NCBI RefSeq assembly: GCF_000626715.1
Contig: NZ_AQRA01000009.1
Coordinates: 62,001 to 126,000, forward strand
DNA: 64,000 nucleotides
Reading direction: 5' to 3'
Origin: Aquimarina atlantica
GTDB lineage: Bacteria > Bacteroidota > Bacteroidia > Flavobacteriales > Flavobacteriaceae
In this document: positions 17,986-25,148 of the stretch, piece after piece
Layout of the letters: each line of letters starts with the position of its first letter
Numbering within the stretch: the first letter of the stretch is position 1
Position numbers and translations under genes: made by a program
Notes under the pieces: generated by a model
Database searches by the model: none
Seen by the model: only the letters and a program-made list of their open reading frames with translations
Told to the model about the DNA's origin: nothing

Positions 17986-18091
17986 CTGTTTATGTTTATC
18001 GTTTAGATGCCAGATAAGACTTGATAATAGGTATTCTGGAAGTGCTGAAATTCTAGATTATACTTTAAGTCATGACATAAAACCAAATAAT

Positions 18092-18145
18092 ATCAGGTAT
18101 AAAAATAGCTATTATAAAAATAATATTAACTTTTTTATACCTGAT
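18092..18145. repeat. 14-bp perfect inverted repeat downstream of the small membrane ORF
   Basis: ATCAGGTATAAAAA at 18092-18105 and its exact complement at 18132-18145, with a 26-base AT-rich loop that can itself fold. It starts 5 bases beyond the stop of the small ORF at 18150 (minus strand) and may terminate that operon. On the minus strand the left arm begins with a T-run, which makes it unusual as a classical terminator. Confidence 0.55.
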
Positions 18146-18149
18146 TCTA

Positions 18150-18275
18150 TTATTCTAACATTCCCATTTGCCAAATAACGATACCCATGGATAGAATAGC
18201 AATGATAAAAAATCCTATATAAATATAGGAGCTTCTTCTTTTATTAGAAGAGCCTAAATCGCCAGAAGATTTCAT
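18150..18275 (-). CDS. Small single-span membrane protein (41 aa)
   Basis: A short ORF from ATG 18275 to TAA 18150. The product has a polar, basic N-terminus (MKSSGDLGSSNKRRSS) and then one hydrophobic helix of about 20 residues (YIYIGFFIIAILSMGIVIW), ending MGMLE. The positive-inside rule places the N-terminus in the cytoplasm. It lies 55 bases after the thioesterase gene on the same strand and could be the last gene of the TetR-thioesterase unit. No family is recognised. Codon use looks like that of neighbours, but such a short ORF could still be chance. Confidence 0.5.
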   Translation of the reverse strand: MKSSGDLGSSNKRRSSYIYIGFFIIAILSMGIVIWQMGMLE

Positions 18276-18330
18276 ATGGCCAGTTTTAAATGGTTACGTT
18301 CTATATTAAGACGAATAAAAAATGGAAATG

Positions 18331-18813
18331 TTACACTTTTTGTGGTTTTAATTGTAAAATTCTTTCTTCAAAACTAGTAGCAGATATGGGTTCTATTATG
18401 TTTTTAAATAGTTCCAGGAGTTCTTGATCGTGATTCCAGCGCTTTTGTTGTAATAAATTAAAGTGTACAAAAGAACTCCATAATACAGCCTTAAGCTCAG
18501 TTTTATCATGGTTCCACATTCTGATTTCTACATGCAATTGATTTTCTGTATATCGTATCAATTGAGAATCGATAACCACATTCTCCATAAGTAAGGCTGG
18601 TTTTAAATAAGCAATCTGGTTTGTGCCTACTACCCAGCTAATTCCTTGGTTTTTTGCTAGTTTAAAAATATCAAGGTTGTAGTATTGATCAATCTGATCT
18701 TCTCGTGCGTTGATCATATAATTAATATATGCAGCATTATTGAGATGGTTAAAAGGGTCACAATCCTGAAATCTTATTTTCGCTTTGCTTTCTGGTATTT
18801 TAGTTAATGTCAT
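18331..18813 (-). CDS. Acyl-CoA thioesterase, hotdog fold (4HBT/FatA-like)
   Basis: A 160-residue hotdog-fold thioesterase. The active-site segment is FQDCDPFNHLNNAAYINYM, with the Asp and Asn of YbgC-type 4HBT enzymes, followed by beta strands (ISWVVGTNQIAYLKP, LHVEIRMWNHD, AVLWSSFVHFNL). It hydrolyses acyl-CoA to free acid; chain length is unknown. It is 55 bases downstream of the TetR gene, and the gap carries an operator identical to the one in the tetR promoter, so it is the likely target of that repressor. Confidence 0.9.
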   Translation of the reverse strand: MTLTKIPESKAKIRFQDCDPFNHLNNAAYINYMINAREDQIDQYYNLDIFKLAKNQGISWVVGTNQIAYLKPALLMENVVIDSQLIRYTENQLHVEIRMWNHDKTELKAVLWSSFVHFNLLQQKRWNHDQELLELFKNIIEPISATSFEERILQLKPQKV

Positions 18814-18829
18814 AATTTAATTTATTTTT

Positions 18830-18843
18830 ATACCAATCGGTAT
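18830..18843. promoter_or_regulatory. TetR-type operator, copy 1
   Basis: ATACCAATCGGTAT, with palindromic arms ATACC and GGTAT, is 17 bases before the thioesterase start. The same 14 bases, plus ATTT on the right, occur in the tetR promoter at 19501. Two identical palindromes in this short region are unlikely by chance. Confidence 0.7.
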
Positions 18844-18868
18844 ATTTATGGTTAAAAAAAAATGATAA

Positions 18869-19465
18869 TTATCGTTTAAGGTTTTTATGGATCATCATAT
18901 CTATCTGATCCATGGTTTCAAGTAAATAGCTGTTATCTTCCATAGTATGGGTCATAAAAATAGCTCCCGTGATCATACTATATAATCGTTTTGCATATAA
19001 CATCGAGTCTACTTCTTCTTTTATTTCTTTGCATTCTTTTCCGGCATCTATCAGTTTAGCGACATTGTTTTGGATTTTAGTGATTGCAGATTTTACGTGT
19101 TTAAAAAGAGAGGGAACCTGATATTTTGCATCAACCCCCATATTAAGTACAGGGCAACCGCCTACCTCCTGAGTAAAATTATAATAGTTTCGATAAAAGT
19201 CGGTAACCAAAAACAATTTCTCTAGAGGTGATTTGCTTAAAGATTGATGATCAGCTATACGGCCAATCATATTTCCTTCGGTCATCTTAAACGCAGCTAT
19301 GGCTAATTCTTCTTTATTTTTAAAATTACCATAAATAGCACCTTTAGTGAGCCCGGTGGCTTTGGTGATATCACTCAAACTTGTTGCGGCATAGCCATTT
19401 TTGTTAAAAATGGGAGCAACGGTTTGAATTATAAATTCTGCTGTTTGTTCGGCTTTGGTAAGCAT
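18869..19465 (-). CDS. TetR/AcrR family transcriptional regulator
   Basis: A 198-residue repressor. The N-terminal helix-turn-helix is at about 12-58 (FIIQTVAPIFNKNGY, then SLSDITKATGLTKGAIYGNF with KNKEELAIAAF). The C-terminal ligand domain belongs to the group that often regulates fatty acid or stress genes; it includes GGCPVLNMGVDA. The gene is probably autoregulated: a palindrome typical of TetR operators lies in its promoter between the likely -33 and -7 regions, and a second copy precedes the next gene, a thioesterase. Confidence 0.93.
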   Translation of the reverse strand: MLTKAEQTAEFIIQTVAPIFNKNGYAATSLSDITKATGLTKGAIYGNFKNKEELAIAAFKMTEGNMIGRIADHQSLSKSPLEKLFLVTDFYRNYYNFTQEVGGCPVLNMGVDAKYQVPSLFKHVKSAITKIQNNVAKLIDAGKECKEIKEEVDSMLYAKRLYSMITGAIFMTHTMEDNSYLLETMDQIDMMIHKNLKR

Positions 19466-19485
19466 GTTTTACTAAAATGTATGAT

Positions 19486-19514
19486 CAAATATACTAAAAA
19501 ATACCAATCGGTAT
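19486..19514 (-). promoter_or_regulatory. tetR promoter with TetR-type operator, copy 2
   Basis: On the minus strand TATATTTG (19486-19493) matches TAnnTTTG, 21 bases before the tetR start. Just upstream of it is ATACCAATCGGTAT (19501-19514, plus-strand reading), identical to the copy at 18830. A repressor bound here would block the polymerase between the -33 and -7 elements. Confidence 0.65.
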
Positions 19515-19580
19515 ATTTTTTAACATAATGAATATTCTATTTTAACATATACAAAAACAAACTTAATAAAAAAGAAGTCT

Positions 19581-20228
19581 TTAGTTTTGGCGGATGTTGC
19601 TATAAATATGATCCAAAGGTTCTGTATTGGTAATACTTTTTGGAAGATTGCAAGCATCTTCTATATTCATTTTTTGAAAATCGAGTAAAAGGTCAAATTT
19701 TTCGAGAGCAACTTGAGCCTGGTCACATCCCACGTTGATGTTTCTAATATTGTTAGTTTTAATTTTTTTTGGATTACTACTCCTGTTTTCAAAATCTTTA
19801 AATTGACATTTTATAACATCTCTGTCTTTAAAATAAAAGCGTTCTTCAAGTGTTAATACAACATCTGCTAGTCTGCGCTTACCATAACGACTTTTTTCAT
19901 AATCTTTATACCAAACTTTATGAATAGCATATTGAAAAAATAGTTGATTATCCCAAATATAAAATTCATCCCTAAATTTTACATGTCCTAAAGTATAGGT
20001 GTGTACGATATGTTTTAACTCTGTGCCGTTATAATAAAAGGTAAGCGACCCTTTTTCTGTTGATTCATTACAAGAATAGTCGGTATGGTGTTGTCTAAGC
20101 GTATTAGTATCTACTAATTCTCGGATTAATTGATATTTATTTCTAATATCAGATAAGGCTCCCTTTTTGCTTTGGCCCAGGGAGATGTGTGAAATTAATA
20201 GAAGTGCAAATAATATGGTTGGTCTCAT
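19581..20228 (-). CDS. Secreted protein of unknown function
   Basis: A 215-residue protein with a signal peptide (about 1-18, SLGQ-SK). I do not recognise the family. The mature part starts with a helix (LSDIRNKYQLIRELVD), then a beta-rich stretch that repeats aromatic residues (LTFYYNGTELKHIVHTY, RDEFYIWDNQLFFQYAIHKVWYKDY) resembling a toxin-antitoxin-like MORN or LolA-type sheet, and two Cys. Transcribed singly, after a terminator hairpin that isolates it from clpB. Confidence 0.7.
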   Translation of the reverse strand: MRPTILFALLLISHISLGQSKKGALSDIRNKYQLIRELVDTNTLRQHHTDYSCNESTEKGSLTFYYNGTELKHIVHTYTLGHVKFRDEFYIWDNQLFFQYAIHKVWYKDYEKSRYGKRRLADVVLTLEERFYFKDRDVIKCQFKDFENRSSNPKKIKTNNIRNINVGCDQAQVALEKFDLLLDFQKMNIEDACNLPKSITNTEPLDHIYSNIRQN

Positions 20229-20374
20229 TGAGGAAGCAATGTACTCAAAAACCTTGTTTTTTTCTTTATTTAGTTATTAACCATTGTAGGAATAATTTTG
20301 TTAATATCTACGGTAAAACCGTAATTCATGCTGTTCGACAAAATATAACATTGTTGATTTTTTTGTTTAAAACT

Positions 20375-20413
20375 AATAGAGCTATTGATTTTTTTAAAAC
20401 CAATAGCTCTATT
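20375..20413. terminator. clpB terminator (bidirectional hairpin)
   Basis: AATAGAGCTATTG (20375-20387) pairs perfectly with 20401-20413, a 13-bp stem with a 13-base loop, 30 bases after the clpB stop on the minus strand. T-runs are present on both sides, stronger on the plus side. Confidence 0.7.
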
Positions 20414-20442
20414 TTTAGGTGAATTTATTTTTATCTCTTCAT

Positions 20443-23043
20443 TTAAGAAACCAAATTTTCCTGATTTCTAAATACTAGATTATCATCAAATTCATCGAGC
20501 AAAATTACACTTTCTGTAGAAATTTTACCTGCTAGAATTTCTTTTGATAGCTTATTTAAAACTTCTTTTTGAATTGTACGTTTCACTGGTCTAGCACCAA
20601 ATTCTGGTTGAAAACCTCTTTCAGAAAGATAGGCTATAGCTTGTTCTGTAGCATCCAAAGTTATGTGTTGCTCTGCTAGCATTTTAGAAACGTGCTTTAA
20701 CTGAAGCTTTACAATTTCATTGATATTAGCTTTGGTAAGCGGAGAAAACATAATGATATCATCTATTCTGTTTAAAAACTCAGGACGAACAGATTGTTTT
20801 AATAACCCTAATATTTCAACCTTGGCAGTCTCCATAGCGGTATCCATATCTTTGATAGCTTCGAATTTTTCTTGTATAATGTGACTACCCATATTGCTGG
20901 TCATGATAATGATAGTGTTTCTAAAATCAGCAACTCTACCTTTATTATCTGTTAAACGACCTTCATCTAACACTTGTAATAATACATTAAACGTATCTGG
21001 GTGCGCTTTTTCTATCTCATCGAGTAAGACTACAGAATATGGTTTTCTTCGAACAGCTTCGGTTAATTGGCCACCTTCATCGTATCCTACATATCCAGGA
21101 GGTGCTCCCATTAACCTGCTTACTGCATGACGTTCCTGATATTCGCTCATGTCTATTCGGGTCATAGCAGTTTCATCATTAAAGAGATATTCTGCCAGTG
21201 CTTTTGCTAATTCTGTTTTACCAACTCCGGTAGTACCTAGAAATAAGAATGATCCGATAGGCTTTTTTTGATCTTGCAAACCTGCACGACTTCTTCGTAC
21301 AGCATCACTAACAGCTTGTATGGCTTCGGTTTGTCCAACTACACGTTTCTGTAATTCTTCTTCGAGTACCAATAATTTTTCACGTTCACTTTGCAGCATT
21401 TTGGTCACTGGTATTCCTGTCCATTTTGCTATTACTTCTGCAATATCATCATTGGTCACTTCTTCTTTAATAAGCGAAGATTTACTTTGTTGTTCGTTTA
21501 GTTGTTTTTGCAATTCATCCAGTCGTTCTTGAGCATCTTTTATTTTTCCATATCGTAGTTCGGCGACTTTTCCGTAATCTCCATTCCGCTCTGCACGTTC
21601 TGCTTCAAGTTTAAATTCTTCAATATCTGTTTTTGCATTTTGAATAGCGTCTACAACTTCTTTCTCACTTTGCCATTTTGAGAAAATCTCATTTCGTTCT
21701 TCTTTAATATTCGCAAGATCACCATTAAGCGCTTTTAGCTTAGTTTCGTCGTTTTCGCGTTTTATGGCTTCGATTTCGATTTCAAGTTGCATAATTCTTC
21801 TATCCAGTACATCAAGTTCTTCGGGTTTAGAATTAATTTCCATTCGAAGTTTAGAAGCAGCTTCATCCATTAAATCAATAGCCTTATCGGGTAAAAACCT
21901 ATTTGTGATATAACGTTGTGACAATTCTACCGCAGCAATTATAGCTTCGTCTTTTATACGTACCTTATGGTGTGTTTCGTATTTTTCTTTAATTCCTCTA
22001 AGAATAGATATTGCACTTTCTGTATCTGGTTCGTCTACGGTAACTTTTTGAAAACGTCTTTCCAGAGCTTTATCTTTTTCAAAATACTTTTGATATTCAT
22101 CCAGAGTTGTGGCTCCAATTGCACGAAGTTCTCCTCTTGCCAAAGCTGGTTTAAGGATATTTGCAGCATCCATAGCGCCTTGGCCACCACCCGCGCCTAC
22201 AAGAGTATGGATTTCGTCGATAAATAATACGATGTCACCGTCGCTAGAAGTAACTTCTTTTACGACAGATTTAAGGCGTTCTTCAAATTCACCCTTAAAT
22301 TTGGCACCAGCAATTAAAGCTCCCATATCCAAAGAAAAAATTTGTTTGTTCTTTAGATTTTCGGGGATATCTCCTGCAATAATTCGATGAGCTAATCCTT
22401 CGGCAATAGCAGTTTTACCTACCCCAGGTTCACCAACCAACATTGGATTATTTTTGGTACGACGAGAAAGGATTTGTAATATCCTTCGGATTTCTTCATC
22501 ACGACCTATAACAGGATCTAATTTTCCGCTTTCTGCCATTTCGTTAAGATTCTTAGCATATTTGCTTAGCGCCTGGTAGGTCTCTTCGACATTTTGTGAT
22601 GTTACTCGTTCGCCTTTTCTAATCTCATTAATAGCTTCGGTTAAATGTTTTTCTGTTACTCCCTGATCTTTTAAGATTTGCGAAATCTTACTTTTTGATT
22701 TAAAAATGGCAATCACCAGGTGTTCAATAGAAACATACTCGTCATTCATCTTTTTGGCAATAATACTTGCTTCATTCAATGATTTTCCTGCCTCTCTTGA
22801 TAATTGTAATTCTCCGCCAGAAACTTTAGGAAAACTTTCTAGCGTACTATCAAGAACTTGTTGTAAAAGATTAATGTTTACATTCAACTTTTTTAGCAAA
22901 AAAGGAAGCACATTTTCGTCTACATTAAAAATAGCTTTAAAAATATGTTCGTTTTCTATTTGTTGATGTCCAAAACCTTGAGCAAGCTGTTGTGCTTGTT
23001 GTATGGCTTCTTGTGATTTTATAGTGAAATTATTAAAATTCAT
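20443..23043 (-). CDS. clpB: ATP-dependent chaperone ClpB
   Basis: An 866-residue Hsp100 disaggregase that works with DnaK to resolve protein aggregates. Order: N-terminal double Clp-N repeat (about 1-145), first AAA+ domain with Walker A GEPGVGKT (204-211) and Walker B LFIDEIHTL, a coiled-coil middle domain (about 405-525, rich in E/K with LDRRIMQLEIEIEAIK), second AAA+ domain with Walker A GTTGVGKT near residue 605 and LLDEIEKAH, and the C-terminal D2-small domain with GARPVKRTIQ. The middle domain distinguishes it from ClpA/ClpC. Full length, single gene with its own promoter and terminator. Confidence 0.98.
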   Translation of the reverse strand: MNFNNFTIKSQEAIQQAQQLAQGFGHQQIENEHIFKAIFNVDENVLPFLLKKLNVNINLLQQVLDSTLESFPKVSGGELQLSREAGKSLNEASIIAKKMNDEYVSIEHLVIAIFKSKSKISQILKDQGVTEKHLTEAINEIRKGERVTSQNVEETYQALSKYAKNLNEMAESGKLDPVIGRDEEIRRILQILSRRTKNNPMLVGEPGVGKTAIAEGLAHRIIAGDIPENLKNKQIFSLDMGALIAGAKFKGEFEERLKSVVKEVTSSDGDIVLFIDEIHTLVGAGGGQGAMDAANILKPALARGELRAIGATTLDEYQKYFEKDKALERRFQKVTVDEPDTESAISILRGIKEKYETHHKVRIKDEAIIAAVELSQRYITNRFLPDKAIDLMDEAASKLRMEINSKPEELDVLDRRIMQLEIEIEAIKRENDETKLKALNGDLANIKEERNEIFSKWQSEKEVVDAIQNAKTDIEEFKLEAERAERNGDYGKVAELRYGKIKDAQERLDELQKQLNEQQSKSSLIKEEVTNDDIAEVIAKWTGIPVTKMLQSEREKLLVLEEELQKRVVGQTEAIQAVSDAVRRSRAGLQDQKKPIGSFLFLGTTGVGKTELAKALAEYLFNDETAMTRIDMSEYQERHAVSRLMGAPPGYVGYDEGGQLTEAVRRKPYSVVLLDEIEKAHPDTFNVLLQVLDEGRLTDNKGRVADFRNTIIIMTSNMGSHIIQEKFEAIKDMDTAMETAKVEILGLLKQSVRPEFLNRIDDIIMFSPLTKANINEIVKLQLKHVSKMLAEQHITLDATEQAIAYLSERGFQPEFGARPVKRTIQKEVLNKLSKEILAGKISTESVILLDEFDDNLVFRNQENLVS

Positions 23044-23075
23044 AGTCTCTTATTTTGAGTTTTCTAGTAGAGAAT

Positions 23076-23108
23076 CAAATAATATTCCTACTTCAATAAT
23101 GTGTCAAA
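23076..23108 (-). promoter_or_regulatory. Candidate clpB promoter
   Basis: On the minus strand a TTTG (23105-23108) is followed after 20 bases by TATTATTTG (23076-23084), close to the Bacteroidota promoter pattern TTTG-N19-TAnnTTTG but with one extra base in the -7 box. It ends 32 bases before the clpB start codon. Confidence 0.4.
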
Positions 23109-23187
23109 ATGTCTTGTTATCGCTTGATTTTGCTGACTTTTTGACGTAATGTAAAGTTACGAATTTTGTTACGACCAATATATGATT

Positions 23188-23221
23188 ATAGTCAATTTTA
23201 AAAATCAATTGACTATGTTTG
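23188..23221 (+). promoter_or_regulatory. Inverted repeat and -7 box before ytxJ
   Basis: ATAGTCAATT (23188-23197) and its complement (23207-23216) form a perfect 10-bp inverted repeat with a 9-base spacer. Its right arm overlaps TATGTTTG (23214-23221), a match to TAnnTTTG, 25 bases before the ytxJ ATG. This looks like an operator overlapping the ytxJ promoter, in the divergent region shared with clpB. Confidence 0.45.
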
Positions 23222-23245
23222 TGGTCATTCATATTAAAGAAAAAA

Positions 23246-23641
23246 ATGGGAATATTTGGTAAATTATTTGGATCAGAAGAGAAGGAGTCTAAGCAAGAAA
23301 AACAGGCTTTGCCGTGGCAAGTGCTCAATTCTATTTCACAACTAGAAGAAATTGCAGAGGCATCAAAAACTAAAACGCAGGCTATTTTTAAGCATTCGAC
23401 TCGTTGTGGTATTAGCAGAATGGTAATTCGTAATTTTGAAAGCAGTTTTGATGTTACAGAAGATCAAATAGATTTGTATTATCTTGATTTGTTGAATCAC
23501 CGTGATGTATCTGCAGAGATAGCTGCAAAATTTCAGGTATTTCATGAGTCACCACAATTTATTGTTATTAGAAATGGTGTTACTGTGCATCATTCTTCAC
23601 ATAGTATGATTACACCTCAGGTATTGCATGAGTTTGTATAA
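23246..23641 (+). CDS. ytxJ: Bacillithiol-system redox protein YtxJ
   Basis: A 131-residue thioredoxin-fold protein with a monothiol active site, KHSTRCGISRMV, matching YtxJ (DUF2847), a monothiol bacilliredoxin-like protein that in Bacteroidota and Firmicutes goes with bacillithiol. The ATG at 23246 (MGIFGKLFGSEEKESK) is preferred over an upstream start that would lie in the -7 box region. The residues FQVFHESPQFIVI include the cis-Pro loop. Convergent to the haemoglobin gene, with a gap of 2 bases. Its presence suggests that the organism makes bacillithiol. Confidence 0.9.
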   Translation: MGIFGKLFGSEEKESKQEKQALPWQVLNSISQLEEIAEASKTKTQAIFKHSTRCGISRMVIRNFESSFDVTEDQIDLYYLDLLNHRDVSAEIAAKFQVFHESPQFIVIRNGVTVHHSSHSMITPQVLHEFV

Positions 23642-23643
23642 AT

Positions 23644-24063
23644 TTATTTGTTAGGAATCATTTTTTCTGAAGGTCTATCCTGAAACATTTTTACGAATAA
23701 GGTAGTACTCATTTTTCTTGCTCGGTTTTTGGCTAGGGTAGCGAGTTCACCTTCAAAAAGGTCATCTATCGTTGTGATCCATAGTTGTAACCATATCCCG
23801 AAATGTACATTTGTAATGCTATGATTAAATGTTCGATCTACTTGTTTATGAACTTCAATTGGGTTTCCTTTAAATTTTGAAACAAACAAGAGATTGGTTT
23901 CCCAAAAATCGGTTAGTCTATCTAAATGTTTGTCCCAATCTTTTATCATATAATTAAAAATGGGACCTAAATGCTCTTCTTTTTTGATTTTTTTATAAAA
24001 TGTAGAAACCAACATTGCTACATCATCTCTATTTTTAATATCATTTTTGCGCATCACTTTCAT
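23644..24063 (-). CDS. Group III truncated haemoglobin
   Basis: A 139-residue globin of the truncated group III family. FYKKIKKEEHLGPIFNYMI is the B-C helix region, DRLTDFWETNLLF the E-region start, and TNVHFGIWLQLW includes the proximal His region typical of trHb3. Members bind O2 or NO and probably take part in NO or oxygen chemistry. It is the second gene after an Fnr-like promoter (24410-24458) and about 40 bases behind the 93-residue membrane protein gene, so control by oxygen or nitrosative stress is likely, as an inference. Confidence 0.92.
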   Translation of the reverse strand: MKVMRKNDIKNRDDVAMLVSTFYKKIKKEEHLGPIFNYMIKDWDKHLDRLTDFWETNLLFVSKFKGNPIEVHKQVDRTFNHSITNVHFGIWLQLWITTIDDLFEGELATLAKNRARKMSTTLFVKMFQDRPSEKMIPNK

Positions 24064-24105
24064 TTACTTTCTTATTATAAGAAGTCGTGTAGTTTCTTAT
24101 TCAAA

Positions 24106-24387
24106 TTAATAAAAGGCGATATTAAGCAATACTAAAAGCGTATTAATTACAAGACTTGCAATTAATAGATTGAATACAAATTTAGCTTTCATTTGGGCTA
24201 GAATAGATGCATTAAATGCCATACAAACAATTACACACAGTGATAGTTGAACAACTTGCGAAAGAGATCTTTCCTGCATAAGGATATACATTGCTGCAAC
24301 AGATCCTAAACAACTGGAAAGAATAATCATTAATGGAATATATGCCATATACATTTCCTTAAAATCCTTTAATAACTTCGAATACAT
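24106..24387 (-). CDS. Small membrane protein, three segments (93 aa)
   Basis: A 93-residue hydrophobic protein with about three membrane segments (15-37, 45-62, 68-90): MAYIPLMIILSSCLGSVAAMYILM, VVQLSLCVIVCMAFNASIL, and FNLLIASLVINTLLVLLNI. The family is not recognised with confidence. It heads a two-gene unit with the truncated haemoglobin and is preceded by the FNR-like palindrome and a TAnnTTTG box. A role linked to respiration or haem is plausible from context only. Confidence 0.8.
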   Translation of the reverse strand: MYSKLLKDFKEMYMAYIPLMIILSSCLGSVAAMYILMQERSLSQVVQLSLCVIVCMAFNASILAQMKAKFVFNLLIASLVINTLLVLLNIAFY

Positions 24388-24409
24388 AACAATTATTTTT
24401 AGTGTTATT

Positions 24410-24458
24410 CAAAGGTATTTCAGAGAAGTGTCGTGGTTTTATGATCTTAATCATAAAA
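24410..24458 (-). promoter_or_regulatory. Promoter with FNR-like palindrome before the membrane protein/haemoglobin unit
   Basis: On the minus strand TACCTTTG (24410-24417) matches TAnnTTTG exactly and lies 22 bases before the start codon at 24387. Upstream, 24437-24458 is a perfect 9-bp inverted repeat TTTTATGAT-CTTA-ATCATAAAA. The TGAT-N4-ATCA core has the spacing and core of FNR/Crp-family sites. Its centre is about 42 bases upstream of the likely transcription start, the place for class II activation. A -33 TTTG is missing where the palindrome sits. Confidence 0.7.
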
Positions 24459-24478
24459 AAGTAAATCGAAGGTGAAAA

Positions 24479-25078
24479 TTATCGATATACTTTCCTGTCT
24501 TTTATAAAGAGTTCTCCTTTTTGCTCTAGTTTTTTAATGCTTCGTATAACGGTTTCTACACGTAATCCAGTTAGATCGGCAAGTTGTTGCCTGGTTAGTT
24601 CTACTTTGTAAGTATTTGATTCTAATGTGTTTGGGTTGCTGTTTTTTTTGAAGTAATCAAGAATTCTAAGAATACGATGTTCTGGCTCTTGAGTAGATAT
24701 TTCAGAGACCATGATTGCTTTGTAATATAACCGCAAGGCTAGTGTACTGGTGAATTTATGATGAATGTCAGGATTTTCTTCTAAAAGCTTTAAGAACTTT
24801 TCTTTTGGTAATTGCCAAACTTCAGAATCTACAATAGCTTCTGCATTGGCAGGATATTTAAAATCAGCAAATAAAGGAGGTTCACCAAAACTTTTTTCTT
24901 TAGTAAAAATACCTTGTATGTATTCTTTCCCTTCCTGGTTATAATTATTCATTTTAATCTCTCCCTGGTGTACCTGATAATAATATCTGGCGATAGAACC
25001 TTCTCTAAAAAGAAACTCTCCCCGCTTATATTTTTTTAGTACCGCCCCCGAATTAAGTAAACTTGTGTGATCGATCAT
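24479..25078 (-). CDS. Crp/Fnr family transcriptional regulator, no Cys
   Basis: A 199-residue regulator with an N-terminal cyclic-nucleotide-binding fold (about 15-115; RGEFLFREGSIARYYYQVHQGEIK) and a C-terminal winged helix (about 145-199; LTRQQLADLTGLRVETVIRSIKKLEQKG). It contains no Cys at all, so it cannot bind an Fe-S cluster as FNR does. In the recognition helix, Glu and Arg sit at the spacing of FNR E209 and R213 that contact the GA of TTGAT. The palindrome 20 bases after its stop fits this. It probably controls the membrane protein/haemoglobin genes just downstream. The effector is unknown. Confidence 0.93.
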   Translation of the reverse strand: MIDHTSLLNSGAVLKKYKRGEFLFREGSIARYYYQVHQGEIKMNNYNQEGKEYIQGIFTKEKSFGEPPLFADFKYPANAEAIVDSEVWQLPKEKFLKLLEENPDIHHKFTSTLALRLYYKAIMVSEISTQEPEHRILRILDYFKKNSNPNTLESNTYKVELTRQQLADLTGLRVETVIRSIKKLEQKGELFIKDRKVYR

Positions 25079-25148
25079 ACTTACAATTCTCTATTATATA
25101 GTGTCGATCTATTACGATCATATAACATTGTAATTATAGTGTAATGTA

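Noticed and set aside
23104..23328. 74-residue minus-strand ORF over the ytxJ start
   Set aside because: It overlaps the clpB promoter and the ytxJ coding region; Cys- and Ser-rich translation reflects the antisense of ytxJ.
24437..24458. Palindrome as terminator of the Crp/Fnr gene
   Set aside because: There is a T-run on one side, but the spacing to TACCTTTG and the TGAT-N4-ATCA core fit an activator site better; a double role is possible.
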